A stretch of 64,000 nt of DNA. It comes from Pseudomonas muyukensis. GTDB taxonomy: Bacteria; Pseudomonadota; Gammaproteobacteria; Pseudomonadales; Pseudomonadaceae. Both the position numbers and the translations under genes were made by a program. Shown one piece after another: positions 1 to 10,288 of the stretch. Where the stretch lies: the NCBI RefSeq assembly GCF_019139535.1, contig NZ_CP077073.1, positions 5,422,501-5,486,500 of the forward strand, given 5' to 3'. How positions within the stretch are numbered: position 1 is the stretch's first letter; every line of letters starts with the position of its first letter. The notes below the pieces were generated by a model. The model was not told the DNA's origin, made no database searches, and worked only from the letters and a program-made list of their open reading frames with translations.

Positions 1-2385
1 TACGACCGCGCCGAGCTGGCGCAGATGGGCGAGCGCTTCTGGGAAATGCTCCTGCACCCCGACGATGCCGAGCACTACCGCGCCCTGCGCCAGCAGCAGC
101 GCGACACCAGCTACGGTGCGTCGCTGCACTGCCAGTTGCGCTTCCGTCACCGCGACGGCGGCTGGCGCTGCTACGAGATCCGCGAGCAGGTGCTGACCCG
201 CGACGCCGAGGGCCTGGTCAGCCGCATCATCGGCGTGGGCAAGGACGTCACCGTGCAGATCGAGGCCAGCGAATCGCTGCGCGACAGCGAGCAGCGCTAC
301 CGCATGCTCGCCGAAAGCATCAGCGACGTGATCTTCTCCACCGACAGCCAGTTGCAACTGAACTATGTCAGCCCCTCGGTGCAAGCGGTGCTGGGCTACC
401 AGGCCGACTGGATCTTCGCCAACGGCTGGCAGTCGATCATAGCCAACCCCGGCCAGCTCACCGGCGTGTACAGCCTGCTCGAACGGGTCAGCAAGGCCGT
501 GGGCGACCCCGCGCAACTGGCCCAGCTGCGCGATACCCTGCCCACCCAGTTGTTCCTGTTCGACTGCCTGCGCGCCGACGGTCGCAAGATTCCCATCGAG
601 CTGCGCCTGGTGCTGGTGTGGGACGAGCATGGCAGCTTCGAAGGCGTGCTCGGCGTGGGCCGCGACATCAGCCAGCAGCGCCGCGCGGAAAAAGACCTGC
701 GCATGGCCGCCACGGTATTCGAGCACTCCACCTCGGCCATCCTGATCACCGACCCGGCCGGCTATATCGTCCAGGCCAACGAGGCGTTCAGCCGGGTCAG
801 CGGCTACGCGGTGGCCGAGGTGCTCGACCAACTGCCGGGCATGCTCACCGTCGAGCAACAGCAGAACGCCCACCTGGGCTATGTCCTCAAGCAGCTCAAC
901 CAGCGCGGCAGCTGGGAGGGCGAGGTGTGGCTCAAGCGGCGCAACGGCGAGCACTACCCGGCCTGGGTCGGCATCACCGCGGTGCTCGACGACGAAGGCG
1001 ACCTGGCCAGCTATGTGTGCTTCTTCACCGACATCAGCGAACGCAAGGCCAGCGAGCAGCGCATCCACCGCCTGGCCTACTACGACGCCCTGACCCACCT
1101 GCCCAACCGCACGCTGTTCCAGGACCGCCTGTACACCGCCCTGCAACAGGCCGAGCGGCACAAGGCCTGGGTGGTGCTGATGTTCCTCGACCTCGACCGC
1201 TTCAAGCCGATCAACGACTCCCTCGGCCATGCCGCCGGTGATCGCATGCTCAAGGACATGGCCGAGCGCCTGCTGGCCTGCGTCGACGACGACGACACCG
1301 TAGCGCGCATGGGCGGCGACGAATTCACCCTGCTGCTGCAGCCGCGGGCAACCCGAGAACAGGCGCTGAACCGCGCCATCCACGTGGCCGAGAGCATCCT
1401 CGGCGGGCTGGTGACCCCGTTCGTGCTGGAGAACCGCGAGTTCTTCGTCACCGCCAGTATCGGCATCGCCCTGAGCCCGCAGGATGGCAGCGAACTCAGC
1501 CAGCTGATGAAGAACGCCGACACGGCGATGTACCACGCCAAGGAGCGTGGCAAGAACAACTTCCAGTTCTACCAGACTGACATGAACGCCAGCGCCCTGG
1601 AGCGCCTGGAGCTGGAAAGCGACCTGCGCCATGCCCTGGAGCAGAACGAGTTCACCCTCTACTACCAGCCGCAGTTCAGCGGCGACGGCAAGCGCCTGAC
1701 CGGCGCCGAGGCGCTGCTGCGCTGGCGCCACCCGACCCGCGGCCTGGTGCCGCCGGGCGACTTCATCCCGGTGATCGAGGAGCTGGGCCTGGTGGTGGAT
1801 GTCGGCGACTGGGTGCTGCGCGAGGCCTGCCGCCAGCTCAAGGCCTGGCACAAGGAGAAGGTGCGGGTGCCGAAGGTGTCGGTGAACATTTCCGCCCGGC
1901 AGTTCTCCGACGGCCAGCTGGGTACGCGCATCGCCACCATCCTGGAAGAGACCGGCCTGCCGCCGGCGTGCCTGGAACTGGAGCTGACCGAAAGCATCCT
2001 GATGCGCGAGGTCAACGAAGCCATGCAGATCCTCGACAGCCTGAAGAACCTCGGTTTGAGCATCGCGGTCGACGACTTCGGCACCGGCTACTCGTCGCTC
2101 AACTACCTCAAGCAGTTCCCCATCGACGTGCTGAAAATCGACCGCACCTTCGTCGACGGCCTGCCCGAGGGCGAACAGGACGCGCAGATCGCCCGGGCGA
2201 TCATCGCCATGGCCCACAGCCTGAACCTGGCGGTGATCGCCGAGGGCGTCGAGACCCATGAGCAGCTGGAGTTTCTGCGCGAGCATGGTTGCGACGAAGT
2301 GCAGGGCTACCTGTTCGGCCGGCCGATGCCGGCCAACCAGTTCGAGGCGCAGTTCAGCAACGAAACGTTGTTCATGTTCCAGTGA
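1..2385 (+). CDS. PAS-GGDEF-EAL cyclic-di-GMP signalling protein (5' partial)
   Basis: The reading frame is open from base 1, so the ATG at 25 is probably internal and the true start lies upstream. Visible order: PAS/PAC repeats (about residues 20-340, ending in the PAC-like stretch FFTDISERKASE), a GGDEF diguanylate cyclase domain (YYDALTHLPNRTLF, then intact GGDEF near codon 440) and an EAL phosphodiesterase domain (GAEALLRW, then DDFGTGYSSLNYL). Both signature motifs are intact, so both activities are possible. No membrane segment is visible in the part present, which suggests cytosolic PAS sensing. It lies upstream of glyA in the same orientation, separated by a REP pair, and is unlikely to be in its operon. 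Confidence 0.93.
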   Translation, partial: YDRAELAQMGERFWEMLLHPDDAEHYRALRQQQRDTSYGASLHCQLRFRHRDGGWRCYEIREQVLTRDAEGLVSRIIGVGKDVTVQIEASESLRDSEQRYRMLAESISDVIFSTDSQLQLNYVSPSVQAVLGYQADWIFANGWQSIIANPGQLTGVYSLLERVSKAVGDPAQLAQLRDTLPTQLFLFDCLRADGRKIPIELRLVLVWDEHGSFEGVLGVGRDISQQRRAEKDLRMAATVFEHSTSAILITDPAGYIVQANEAFSRVSGYAVAEVLDQLPGMLTVEQQQNAHLGYVLKQLNQRGSWEGEVWLKRRNGEHYPAWVGITAVLDDEGDLASYVCFFTDISERKASEQRIHRLAYYDALTHLPNRTLFQDRLYTALQQAERHKAWVVLMFLDLDRFKPINDSLGHAAGDRMLKDMAERLLACVDDDDTVARMGGDEFTLLLQPRATREQALNRAIHVAESILGGLVTPFVLENREFFVTASIGIALSPQDGSELSQLMKNADTAMYHAKERGKNNFQFYQTDMNASALERLELESDLRHALEQNEFTLYYQPQFSGDGKRLTGAEALLRWRHPTRGLVPPGDFIPVIEELGLVVDVGDWVLREACRQLKAWHKEKVRVPKVSVNISARQFSDGQLGTRIATILEETGLPPACLELELTESILMREVNEAMQILDSLKNLGLSIAVDDFGTGYSSLNYLKQFPIDVLKIDRTFVDGLPEGEQDAQIARAIIAMAHSLNLAVIAEGVETHEQLEFLREHGCDEVQGYLFGRPMPANQFEAQFSNETLFMFQ

Positions 2386-2404
2386 GCAGGTGCCATACGG
2401 TCCC

Positions 2405-2523
2405 TGTAGAAGCGGCCTTGTGTCGCGAAAGGACCGCGCAGCGGTCCCGGCGATCTTGGCGTAAATGCTGACATCCTGGGGCCGTTGCACGGCCCTTTCG
2501 CGACACAAGGCCGCTCCTACAGG
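2405..2523. repeat. REP palindrome pair in inverted orientation
   Basis: Two copies of the P. putida-type REP core face each other: the left copy contains CGGCCTTGTGTCGCGAAAGG and the right copy contains its reverse complement, CCTTTCGCGACACAAGGCCG. Each has an internal hairpin (for example GACCGC/GCGGTC). The pair sits between the GGDEF-EAL gene and glyA, the usual intergenic position of such elements. Confidence 0.85.
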
Positions 2524-2692
2524 GGCAGGCGCAGCGCGTTAAAAACGGACCCCAAAGTCAACTCCAGCCCAGACACGGCGCGGCCTGCAACATGAGCCCC
2601 ATTGGTCCGCGACTTGATGCCACTTCATATGCCAGCGGCGAATCAATCGGTTAGAATGCCCACCCAATTCAGCCCGATCCTTGAGGACCGCC

Positions 2693-3946
2693 ATGTTCAG
2701 CCGTGATTTGACCATTGCCAAGTACGACGCCGAGCTCTTCGAAGCCATGCAGCAAGAAGCTCTGCGCCAGGAAGAGCATATCGAGCTGATCGCTTCGGAA
2801 AACTACACTAGCCCCGCTGTCATGGAAGCCCAGGGTTCGGTACTGACCAACAAGTACGCCGAAGGCTACCCAGGCAAGCGCTACTACGGTGGTTGCGAGT
2901 ACGTCGACGTCGTCGAGCAACTGGCCATCGACCGCGCCAAGCAACTGTTCGGCGCCGACTACGCCAACGTCCAGCCGCACGCCGGTTCCCAGGCCAACGC
3001 CGCCGTCTACCTGGCCCTGCTGTCGGCCGGTGACACCATCCTGGGCATGAGCCTGGCCCACGGCGGCCACCTGACCCACGGCGCCAGCGTGTCCTCCTCG
3101 GGCAAGCTGTACAACGCCATCCAGTACGGCATCGACGCCAACGGCCTGATCGACTACGACGAAGTCGAGCGCCTGGCGGTCGAGCACAAGCCGAAGATGA
3201 TCGTCGCCGGCTTCTCGGCCTACTCGCAGGTCCTGGACTTCGCCCGCTTCCGCGCCATCGCCGACAAGGTCGGTGCCTACCTGTTCGTCGACATGGCCCA
3301 CGTGGCTGGCCTGGTCGCCGCTGGCGTGTACCCGAACCCGGTGCCGTTCGCCGACGTGGTCACCACTACCACCCACAAGACCCTGCGCGGTCCGCGTGGC
3401 GGCCTGATCCTGGCCCGTGCCAACGCCGACATCGAGAAGAAGCTCAACTCCGCGGTCTTCCCAGGCGCCCAGGGCGGCCCGCTGGAGCACGTCATCGCCG
3501 CCAAGGCGATCTGCTTCAAGGAAGCGCTGCAGCCTGAGTTCAAGGCCTACCAGCAGCAGGTAGTGAAAAACGCCCAGGCCATGGCCAGCGTCTTCATCGA
3601 GCGTGGCTTCGACGTCGTTTCCGGCGGTACCGAGAACCACCTGTTCCTGCTGTCGCTGATCAAGCAGGAAATCTCCGGTAAGGACGCCGACGCCGCCCTG
3701 GGCAAGGCCTTCATCACCGTCAACAAGAACTCGGTCCCGAACGACCCACGTTCGCCGTTCGTCACCTCGGGCCTGCGTTTCGGCACCCCAGCCGTCACCA
3801 CCCGTGGCTTCAAGGAAGCCGAGTGCCGCGAGCTGGCAGGCTGGATCTGCGACATCCTGGCCGACCTGAACAACGAAGCGGTGATCGACGCCGTGCGTGA
3901 GAAGGTCAAGGCCATCTGCAAGAAGCTGCCGGTGTACGGCAACTGA
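2693..3946 (+). CDS. glyA: Serine hydroxymethyltransferase
   Basis: PLP enzyme converting serine and tetrahydrofolate to glycine and 5,10-methylene-THF in the cytosol. The 417-residue product shows the family landmarks: [18 protein letters not shown] near the N-terminus, [14 protein letters not shown], and the PLP-lysine segment [18 protein letters not shown] chose the ATG at 2693 ([10 protein letters not shown]), preceded by TTGAGGACCGCC, rather than an in-frame TTG at 2681. Its neighbours (CobW, YbdD, CstA, MapZ further on) match the P. aeruginosa/P. putida locus carrying one of several glyA paralogues. A strong terminator follows. Confidence 0.97.
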   Translation: MFSRDLTIAKYDAELFEAMQQEALRQEEHIELIASENYTSPAVMEAQGSVLTNKYAEGYPGKRYYGGCEYVDVVEQLAIDRAKQLFGADYANVQPHAGSQANAAVYLALLSAGDTILGMSLAHGGHLTHGASVSSSGKLYNAIQYGIDANGLIDYDEVERLAVEHKPKMIVAGFSAYSQVLDFARFRAIADKVGAYLFVDMAHVAGLVAAGVYPNPVPFADVVTTTTHKTLRGPRGGLILARANADIEKKLNSAVFPGAQGGPLEHVIAAKAICFKEALQPEFKAYQQQVVKNAQAMASVFIERGFDVVSGGTENHLFLLSLIKQEISGKDADAALGKAFITVNKNSVPNDPRSPFVTSGLRFGTPAVTTRGFKEAECRELAGWICDILADLNNEAVIDAVREKVKAICKKLPVYGN

Positions 3947-3965
3947 TTGGCAGACGCCTGATGTG

Positions 3966-3996
3966 AAAAAGCCCGGCTATGTGCCGGGCTTTTTTG
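3966..3996 (+). terminator. Rho-independent terminator of glyA
   Basis: Hairpin AGCCCGGC/GCCGGGCT with a short loop and a run of T after it, 20 bp past the glyA stop codon. Confidence 0.93.
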
Positions 3997-4186
3997 TGCC
4001 CTGTGGTCTATAGGCATGCAGATCCGACAGAACCTTGAATGTGAGTGTTTAATCCTCCGCGACGAGGCAAGGTATCGCTGACACTTTTCCCGGAAAATCA
4101 CCTCGCCCCCCGCCTCCGGTTTCGGACATACCTGCGCTTTCCTGCAATGCACACTGCTTGCTCCACCATTGCAGGAAGTGTTTGAC

Positions 4187-5428
4187 ATGGCAGTCACTCG
4201 AAATCGATACACCCATTACAGGAACATGATTCAGAAGTCCGAGGCGGACTGGCAGGCATCGTATGCCAAGCATCTTTCCGGATTGCAGGTGCACGCCATT
4301 GCCAGGAATCTACTTCAGGACCAACACGGCAGGACGCTACAACACTTCTGTACGACCTCTTATCTTGGGCTGGACTACCACCCGGATATCCTGCAAGGGG
4401 CTATCAAAGAGCTGGAAAACTCACGCACCCTACGTATCGCCAACTCGCGTAATCGCTGCCAGCTTCAAGTGCTGGGCCAATATGAGGCTGAACTGTCCGA
4501 GTTGTTTGGATGCGAGTCTCTGGCCACATTGTCATGCAGCGAAGCAAGCTCAGGAATACTGCCTCTCGTTGCAGCAGGAATTTTCACCAATGGCATCTCA
4601 CCCCATATGGTGTTCGACAAGTTTGCCCACTACTCCCTGAACCATATCAAAGCAGCCTGTGCGGATGAGACCGAGGTCCAGACGCTCCCGCATAACGACA
4701 TGGACCAGCTCGAGAGCATCTGCCGGCAACAGGGAAGGGTCGCCTATATCACAGACGGCTACTACAGCATGGGCGGGACGGCACACATGGACGCCTTGCT
4801 GTACCTCAAGGAGCGCTACGGTTTGTTCTTGTACTTGGACGACTCACACGCCCTTTCTACGGTAGGTGTTTTTGGGCAGGGCTTTGTCAGGGGGCAACTA
4901 CAGGAGCTGGATGAAGGGGTCATAATTGTAGCGTCCTTGGCGAAAGCGTTTGCCGCAAGCGGTGGCCTGGTGATGCTGGCAAATACCCAACAGAAACGCC
5001 TTGTACAAAGATATGGCGGTCCTACCAACTGGTCCCAAAGCCTCAATGCCGCAGCTATCGGTGCAGGACGGGCGTCTGTTCGACTGCACTCCAGCCCCCT
5101 GCTGAATACGCTGCAGCAGGCGTTGAAGCACAATATCGAACTGTTCGACAGGCTGATGCCTACAGCTCACGCTGGATCACTTTCTCCCGTCAGGCTAATA
5201 CCGCTTGGAGAGGCTGAGCGCGCCATTGATGCGTCGACCTACCTGGCCAACAGTGGATTCCTCACCTCGGCCGTGTTCTTTCCTGTCGTACCCAAGAATG
5301 CTGCAGCACTGCGAATTACGCTCAGAGCAGATATGCAGCCTGGTGAAATCGAAAGCTTCTGCCGGTGTGTCGCGCAGTACCTGAACAACAACCCTGCCAT
5401 CGCCCCACTGCTGAACACGCAGCCATGA
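4187..5428 (+). CDS. Alpha-oxoamine-synthase-like PLP enzyme
   Basis: A 413-residue fold-type I PLP enzyme resembling KBL/BioF/CqsA-like synthases, which condense an amino acid with an acyl-CoA. Seen: TTSYLGLDYHP near residue 57, the PLP aspartate/histidine motif LDDSHALS near 218-224, the probable Schiff-base lysine in ASLAKAFAASGG (K253), and a late GxxxTSAVFFPVVP stretch. Where typical members have a Gly-rich GSGGSR-type motif this one has ANSRNRCQ (residues 85-91), so substrate binding may differ. Start ATG 4187 has AGGAAG upstream. The stop overlaps the next gene, an exporter (ATGA), so the product is probably a secreted small molecule such as an aminoketone. Codon use is more A/T-rich than neighbours, suggesting transfer. 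Confidence 0.8.
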   Translation: MAVTRNRYTHYRNMIQKSEADWQASYAKHLSGLQVHAIARNLLQDQHGRTLQHFCTTSYLGLDYHPDILQGAIKELENSRTLRIANSRNRCQLQVLGQYEAELSELFGCESLATLSCSEASSGILPLVAAGIFTNGISPHMVFDKFAHYSLNHIKAACADETEVQTLPHNDMDQLESICRQQGRVAYITDGYYSMGGTAHMDALLYLKERYGLFLYLDDSHALSTVGVFGQGFVRGQLQELDEGVIIVASLAKAFAASGGLVMLANTQQKRLVQRYGGPTNWSQSLNAAAIGAGRASVRLHSSPLLNTLQQALKHNIELFDRLMPTAHAGSLSPVRLIPLGEAERAIDASTYLANSGFLTSAVFFPVVPKNAAALRITLRADMQPGEIESFCRCVAQYLNNNPAIAPLLNTQP

Positions 5429-6573
5429 CCAAACGGCGAATTCTCTACTTCAGTTGCTTAGCCGTACTGTTGTGCCAATCGGGTATAACCTTCTACCTGC
5501 CCATGCTCCCGGCCATTGCTAACGACCTGAATGCAACAGCAGAATTCGCCGCACTCAGCCTGAGCCTGTTTCTTGTAGGAATGGGGGTATGCGTAATGCT
5601 GTGGGGACGGTTGGGAACCACGCTCGGTTCTGGCCGTATGCTGACCTGGACGCTACTCCTCTACGGCTGCTGCACACTGCTGCTCGCAGCATCACCCGTT
5701 GACTGGGCATTTCTTGCTCTACGCCTGCTTCAGGGAGCCCTGGCAGGTGGTATATCAGTTGCAGCTCGCGCGCTGCTGGTCGAGCAGTATGATGGCAAGG
5801 ATTTAACACGCGCCTATAGCAGCCTTTCACTTTGCTTCGTACTGTCCCTCGGCGCCTCGCAGTTTATCGGGGCAATGATTGCTACGCTGACGAACTGGCG
5901 AATGGCCATGCTGCTCGTCGCGTTACCCTGTGTACTAATGGCAACCGTGAAGGGCTTGGATGTCGCGGCTCAGCATAGGGTGCTTACACGCCGAATTGGT
6001 GAGCGCCCCCATCTCCATAAGCTCATTGTGCAACCACGCTTCATTCTACCTGTGCTTGCTGGAGGTTTTGGGTACTCCATCATCGTCGTATTTAGCAGTA
6101 CAGCGCCCTTGCTTTTCCAACAATCCTTCAACTGGTCCATGTGGGAATATGGGCTATTAGGATGGCCAATCAGCATTGCCTATCTGCTCGGTACTCGTCT
6201 GGCGAGCACCCTTGCAACCGGTCACAACGAAGTAATGATGCTTCGATTTTCGAGCGCTTTGCTGTTACTTGGCGCACTCATCATGCTTATTGCATCATCA
6301 CTGTTGAAAAACTCGGCTTACGCGATCTGGCTACCCTATTGCCTGATGCTTGTAGCTCAGGGAATGGCATACCCAGTGAGTCTGTCACTGGCAAGCAGGC
6401 AGTCAACAGGAGCTGCTTCTCCTGCCATGGCACTGATCGCGCTTGTTCACCAACTGCTGGCTGCCCTGACGAACTTGATATCCAGCTCCGTGGGTACGAG
6501 TCCCACTGTGCTGGTTATGTTATGCGCTGGATTGGCGTCACTCGCCTGGTTGGCAACTCGTGCCAACCCCTGA
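5425..6573 (+). CDS. MFS transporter (Bcr/CflA-like drug exporter type)
   Basis: Protein of about 382 residues with some 12 hydrophobic segments. It begins MTKRRILYFSCLAVLL and carries YLPMLPAIANDL after the first helix, a pattern of DHA1 drug:H+ antiporters, then a loop after helix 2 (LWGRLGTTLGSGR) matching the conserved MFS A-motif position. The start ATG overlaps the stop of the PLP enzyme (ATGA at 5425-5428), so the two are translationally coupled and the transporter probably exports its product. Base composition is also more A/T-rich than the flanking core genes. Confidence 0.85.
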   Translation: MTKRRILYFSCLAVLLCQSGITFYLPMLPAIANDLNATAEFAALSLSLFLVGMGVCVMLWGRLGTTLGSGRMLTWTLLLYGCCTLLLAASPVDWAFLALRLLQGALAGGISVAARALLVEQYDGKDLTRAYSSLSLCFVLSLGASQFIGAMIATLTNWRMAMLLVALPCVLMATVKGLDVAAQHRVLTRRIGERPHLHKLIVQPRFILPVLAGGFGYSIIVVFSSTAPLLFQQSFNWSMWEYGLLGWPISIAYLLGTRLASTLATGHNEVMMLRFSSALLLLGALIMLIASSLLKNSAYAIWLPYCLMLVAQGMAYPVSLSLASRQSTGAASPAMALIALVHQLLAALTNLISSSVGTSPTVLVMLCAGLASLAWLATRANP

Positions 6574-6594
6574 ACGCCATCGTCGCTTGCGATG

Positions 6595-6722
6595 TGAATC
6601 TTCTTGATGCATTGCATCAATTGCCAGATGAGCACCTGCTTGAATGCCGCCTCAGATACCGCTTCAGCCAGGCCCTCCTCCAAAAGGAAGCCATCAAAAT
6701 CCGTCCCTTTGTGAAGGTTCAC
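6595..6722 (-). pseudogene. Fragment of an XRE-type regulator/antitoxin
   Basis: The minus-strand frame starting at 6722 begins MNLHKGTDFDGFLLEEGL and continues to KQVLIWQLMQCIKK, which resembles the N-terminus of small XRE/HigA-like proteins (KGTDFDDFL...EEG...KRVLAWQL). After about 40 codons the similarity stops and the frame runs antisense into the MFS gene. The helix-turn-helix part is missing, so this looks like a truncated remnant left by the insertion upstream. The family assignment is from remembered sequence patterns only. Confidence 0.5.
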
Positions 6723-6749
6723 TCGGTCTTCCTCGCGTGAGTAAGTAGA

Positions 6750-6779
6750 GGTAAAAAAATGCCGCCATAAGGCGGCATT
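6750..6779 (-). terminator. Terminator of the cstA-ybdD-cobW operon
   Basis: Perfect hairpin AATGCCGCC/GGCGGCATT with loop ATAA. The seven A residues to its left become a T-run on the minus strand. It lies just past the cobW-like stop codon. Confidence 0.88.
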
Positions 6780-6785
6780 AGCAAG

Positions 6786-7778
6786 TCAGATGCTTCTGAC
6801 TCCCTCGTGACTCAACGCCTCAAACCCCGCCCGAATCTTCTCCTCCGGCAGCTCATCGGCGATGAACACCATCACGCTTTCCCGGGTCTCGCCGTCCTTC
6901 CACTCGGCGTCCCAGTCGAAGCCATACAGCTTGAGCACACCCTGGAACACCAGGCGACGATCTTCCCCGGCAATGTTCAGCACCCCCTTGTAGCGCAGCA
7001 ATTGCTTGCCGTGCTCTTCCAGCAGCTCGTTCATGAAGTCGCTGAGCCGATCGATGTCCAACGGTGTTTCAGTGCGCAGCACCAGCGTCGAGATGCGGTC
7101 CGGGGTGGCCGGCTTGAGCAGCGGGCGCAAGGTGGGCTTTGGGCTGATGCCCAGGTCTGGGTTGAGGTTGAAGCCGCGCACATCGAGTAGCTCGGCCAGG
7201 TCGATGCGGCCGTGCTCGACCACGCGGATCGCCGCCCGGCCATTGATGCGCGACAGGCGCTCGCGCAGGGCGTCGACCAGCTGCGGCTCGACCAGGTCGG
7301 TCTTGCTCAGCAGCAGGCGGTCGGCGAAACCGACCTGGGCCTGGGCGATGGCCTGGGTCAGGTGCAGCTCGGCGTGCACGGCATCGACCAAGGTGATGAT
7401 GCCGTCGAGGATATAGCGCTCGCGCAGTTCTTCATCGATGAAGAAGGTCTGTGCCACCGGCGCCGGGTCGGCAAGGCCGGTGCATTCGATGACCAGGCGA
7501 TCGAAGGCGATTTCACCGGCATCCTGGCGTTCGAGCAGCAGGTACAGGGCACGGGTCAGGTCGCCATGGATGCTGCAGCACACGCAGCCATTGGCCAGGG
7601 TCATGACCTGCACCGGTTCATCGCCCAGCAGTTGGCTGTCGATGCCGGCCTCGCTGAATTCGTTCTCGATCACGGCGAGCTTCAGGCCATGCTCGGCCTT
7701 GAGCATGTGCTTGAGCAATGTGGTCTTGCCGGCGCCAAGAAAACCGGTCAGCACGGTAACGGGAATAGGTGTCTGCAC
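6786..7778 (-). CDS. yjiA: CobW/P47K-family GTPase metallochaperone (YjiA-like)
   Basis: G3E GTPase. Walker A GFLGAGKTTLLKHML is followed by IENEFSEAGID, the metal-binding GCVCCSI motif, ECTGLADP and the SKTD nucleotide motif (LLLSKTDLV). The C-terminal half is a CobW_C domain. An ATG at 7787 exists, but AGGAG abuts it directly; the GTG at 7778 (VQTPIPVTVL) is nine bases after that Shine-Dalgarno sequence and is the better start. It is the third gene of the cstA-ybdD-cobW operon, the same arrangement as E. coli btsT-yjiX-yjiA. Its role is probably metal delivery; the client is unknown. Confidence 0.9.
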   Translation of the reverse strand: MQTPIPVTVLTGFLGAGKTTLLKHMLKAEHGLKLAVIENEFSEAGIDSQLLGDEPVQVMTLANGCVCCSIHGDLTRALYLLLERQDAGEIAFDRLVIECTGLADPAPVAQTFFIDEELRERYILDGIITLVDAVHAELHLTQAIAQAQVGFADRLLLSKTDLVEPQLVDALRERLSRINGRAAIRVVEHGRIDLAELLDVRGFNLNPDLGISPKPTLRPLLKPATPDRISTLVLRTETPLDIDRLSDFMNELLEEHGKQLLRYKGVLNIAGEDRRLVFQGVLKLYGFDWDAEWKDGETRESVMVFIADELPEEKIRAGFEALSHEGVRSI

Positions 7779-7847
7779 GCAGAACATCTCCTGTGCAGTG
7801 GGAATTTGGAAGGTGGGCGCGGCCCTTGGGCCGCGCCGGCAGCGGGT

Positions 7848-8045
7848 TCAACAGCACTTGGGCCCGGACTTGCCACCGTATCGTGCTTCCTGACGCTCGC
7901 GGAAGAACTCCTCATACGTCATGACCGGCTTGTCCGGGTGCTTGTTGCTCATGTGCTCGACATAGTTGTCGTAGTCGGGCATGCCGACCATCAGGCGGGC
8001 TGCCTGCCCCAGGTACTTACCCAGTCGACCCAGGTCGTTGAACAT
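7848..8045 (-). CDS. ybdD: YbdD/YjiX-family small protein
   Basis: A 65-residue protein with the family features [14 protein letters not shown] and [10 protein letters not shown], ending in a Cys-rich KCC. It is encoded 13 bp after cstA and before the CobW GTPase. In E. coli the homologues accompany CstA and BtsT and are needed for their transport activity. ATG 8045 is chosen over the adjacent GTG 8048; GAGAGGA upstream supports either. Confidence 0.93.
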   Translation of the reverse strand: MFNDLGRLGKYLGQAARLMVGMPDYDNYVEHMSNKHPDKPVMTYEEFFRERQEARYGGKSGPKCC

Positions 8046-8058
8046 CACGGCAGTCCTC

Positions 8059-10125
8059 TCAAGCGTCAGGCAGGGCCTGGAACGGGGTTTCCTTGTCGCT
8101 GCGCTCCTTGCGACCCAGGGCGGCGTAGCCGACCTTGATGGCGAAGAACAGCACGCTGAACACCACCACCAGGAACAGGATGGTCAGGCCAGCGTTGGTG
8201 TAGGCGTTGAAGATCACGTGCTGCATCTGCCCGATGTCCTTGGCCGGGGCCAGGACCTGGCCGGCGTCCAGCGCGGTGCTGTACTTCTTGGCCAGGGCCA
8301 GGAAGCCAACCGCCGGGTTCGGGTCGAACAGCTTGATCAGGCCTGCCGCCGTGGTGCAGATCAGCAGCCACACGGCCGGCACCAGGGTGACCCAGATATA
8401 GCGCTCGCGCTTCATCTTGATCAGCACCACGGTGCCGAGCATCAGGGCGATACCGGCCAGCATCTGGTTGGAGATGCCGAACAGCGGCCACAGGGTGTTG
8501 ATACCGCCCAGCGGGTCGATCACGCCCTGGTACAGCAGGTAGCCCCACAGCGCCACGCAGCCGGCGGTGCCGACCAGGTTGGCGGTCCACGACTCGGTGC
8601 GCTTGAGGGCCGGCACGAAGCTGCCCAGCAGGTCCTGGAGCATGAAGCGCCCGGCACGGGTACCGGCGTCCACGGCGGTGAGGATGAACAGCGCTTCGAA
8701 CAGAATGGCGAAGTGGTACCAGAACGCCATGGTGTTCTCGCCCGGCAGCACCTGGTGGAGGATCTGCGCGATACCGACCGCCAGGGTCGGCGCACCGCCG
8801 GCACGGGCCAGGATGGTGTGCTCGCCGATGTCACGGGCCACCGCCTCGAGCTGCTCGGGGGTGATCAGGAAGCCCCAGCTGCTGACGGTTTGCGCCACCG
8901 AGGCGACGTCGGCACCGACCACCGCGGCCGGGCTGTTCATGGCGAAGTACACGCCCGGCTCGATCACCGAGGCGGCGACCATGGCCATGATGGCGACGAA
9001 CGACTCCATCAGCATGCCGCCGTAGCCGATGTAGCGGGCGTTGGTTTCGTTGTCCAGCAGCTTGGGCGTGGTCCCCGAGGAGATCAGCGCGTGGAAGCCG
9101 GACACCGCGCCGCAGGCGATGGTGATGAACAGGAACGGGAACAGGGTGCCCTTCCACACCGGGCCGGTGCCGTCGGTGAACTGGGTCAGCGCCGGCATTT
9201 TCAGCTCGGGGGCGATGATCAGGATGCCGATGGCCAGGCCGACGATGGTGCCGATCTTGAGGAAGGTCGACAGGTAGTCACGCGGCGCCAGCACCAGCCA
9301 CACCGGCAGCACGGCGGCAACGAAGCCGTAGCCCACCAGCATCCAGGTGATCTGCACGCCGGTGAAGGTGAATGCCGGGCCCCACACCGGATCCGCGGCG
9401 ATCTGGCCCCCCAGCCAGATCGACAGCAGCAGGAGCACCACGCCGATGATCGAGATCTCGCCGATGCGGCCCGGGCGGATGTAGCGCATGTACACGCCCA
9501 TGAACATCGCGATCGGGATGGTCGCCATCACCGTGAACATGCCCCATGGGCTCTCGGCCAGGGCCTTGACCACGATCAGCGCCAGCACCGCGAGGATGAT
9601 GATCATGATCAGGAAGCAGCCGAACAAGGCGATGGTGCCCGGGATGCGGCCCATTTCCTCGCGGACCATGTCGCCCAGCGAGCGGCCGTTGCGGCGGGTG
9701 GACAGGAACAGGACCATGAAGTCCTGCACCGCGCCAGCCAGCACCACGCCGGCGATCAGCCACAGCGTGCCGGGCAGGTAGCCCATTTGCGCGGCGAGCA
9801 CCGGGCCCACGAGGGGGCCTGCGCCGGCGATGGCGGCGAAGTGGTGGCCGAAAAGAATGTGCTTGTTGGTCGGGACGTAGTCCAGGCCATCGTTGTTGAG
9901 TACCGCGGGCGTGGCCCGGCGGGGGTCGAGCTGCATCACCTTGGTGGCGATGAACAGGCTGTAGTAACGGTAGGCAACCAGGTAGATGGCCACTGCCGCG
10001 ACCACGATCCACAAGGCGTTGATCGCCTCACCGCGACGCAGGGCAACCACACCCAGCGCGCAGGCCCCTATGACTGCCAGCGCCAACCACGGGATGTGGC
10101 GTAGCAGGCTATTATTGTTGTTCAT
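8059..10125 (-). CDS. cstA: CstA/BtsT-family carbon-starvation (pyruvate/peptide) transporter
   Basis: A 688-residue polytopic inner-membrane protein with many hydrophobic segments. Recognisable segments: [20 protein letters not shown] near residue 90, [16 protein letters not shown] in the middle and the late [13 protein letters not shown]. The length matches CstA/BtsT (about 690-720). E. coli BtsT is a pyruvate/H+ symporter and CstA is linked to pyruvate and peptide uptake; the neighbouring ybdD and cobW genes give the same context. Substrate cannot be decided from sequence. First gene of a minus-strand operon, divergent from mapZ. Confidence 0.95.
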   Translation of the reverse strand: MNNNNSLLRHIPWLALAVIGACALGVVALRRGEAINALWIVVAAVAIYLVAYRYYSLFIATKVMQLDPRRATPAVLNNDGLDYVPTNKHILFGHHFAAIAGAGPLVGPVLAAQMGYLPGTLWLIAGVVLAGAVQDFMVLFLSTRRNGRSLGDMVREEMGRIPGTIALFGCFLIMIIILAVLALIVVKALAESPWGMFTVMATIPIAMFMGVYMRYIRPGRIGEISIIGVVLLLLSIWLGGQIAADPVWGPAFTFTGVQITWMLVGYGFVAAVLPVWLVLAPRDYLSTFLKIGTIVGLAIGILIIAPELKMPALTQFTDGTGPVWKGTLFPFLFITIACGAVSGFHALISSGTTPKLLDNETNARYIGYGGMLMESFVAIMAMVAASVIEPGVYFAMNSPAAVVGADVASVAQTVSSWGFLITPEQLEAVARDIGEHTILARAGGAPTLAVGIAQILHQVLPGENTMAFWYHFAILFEALFILTAVDAGTRAGRFMLQDLLGSFVPALKRTESWTANLVGTAGCVALWGYLLYQGVIDPLGGINTLWPLFGISNQMLAGIALMLGTVVLIKMKRERYIWVTLVPAVWLLICTTAAGLIKLFDPNPAVGFLALAKKYSTALDAGQVLAPAKDIGQMQHVIFNAYTNAGLTILFLVVVFSVLFFAIKVGYAALGRKERSDKETPFQALPDA

Positions 10126-10288
10126 GGTTTACTTCCAGCTGGTGGATTGGAAAGACCGCCCATCGAGTCTAGGGCGAGTCAAGACGCATTGCCACACTTG
10201 CTTTGGTCTAGAGCCTCTGCGGCCAGATTGCGGTACCTGATGCACCTCCCCAACTCACTATAGTCAGGGTGTCACCCGGAGAACTGCC

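Noticed and set aside
7981..10104. 707-codon plus-strand open frame opposite cstA
   Set aside because: Antisense shadow; His/Asp/Gln-rich and without domain features.
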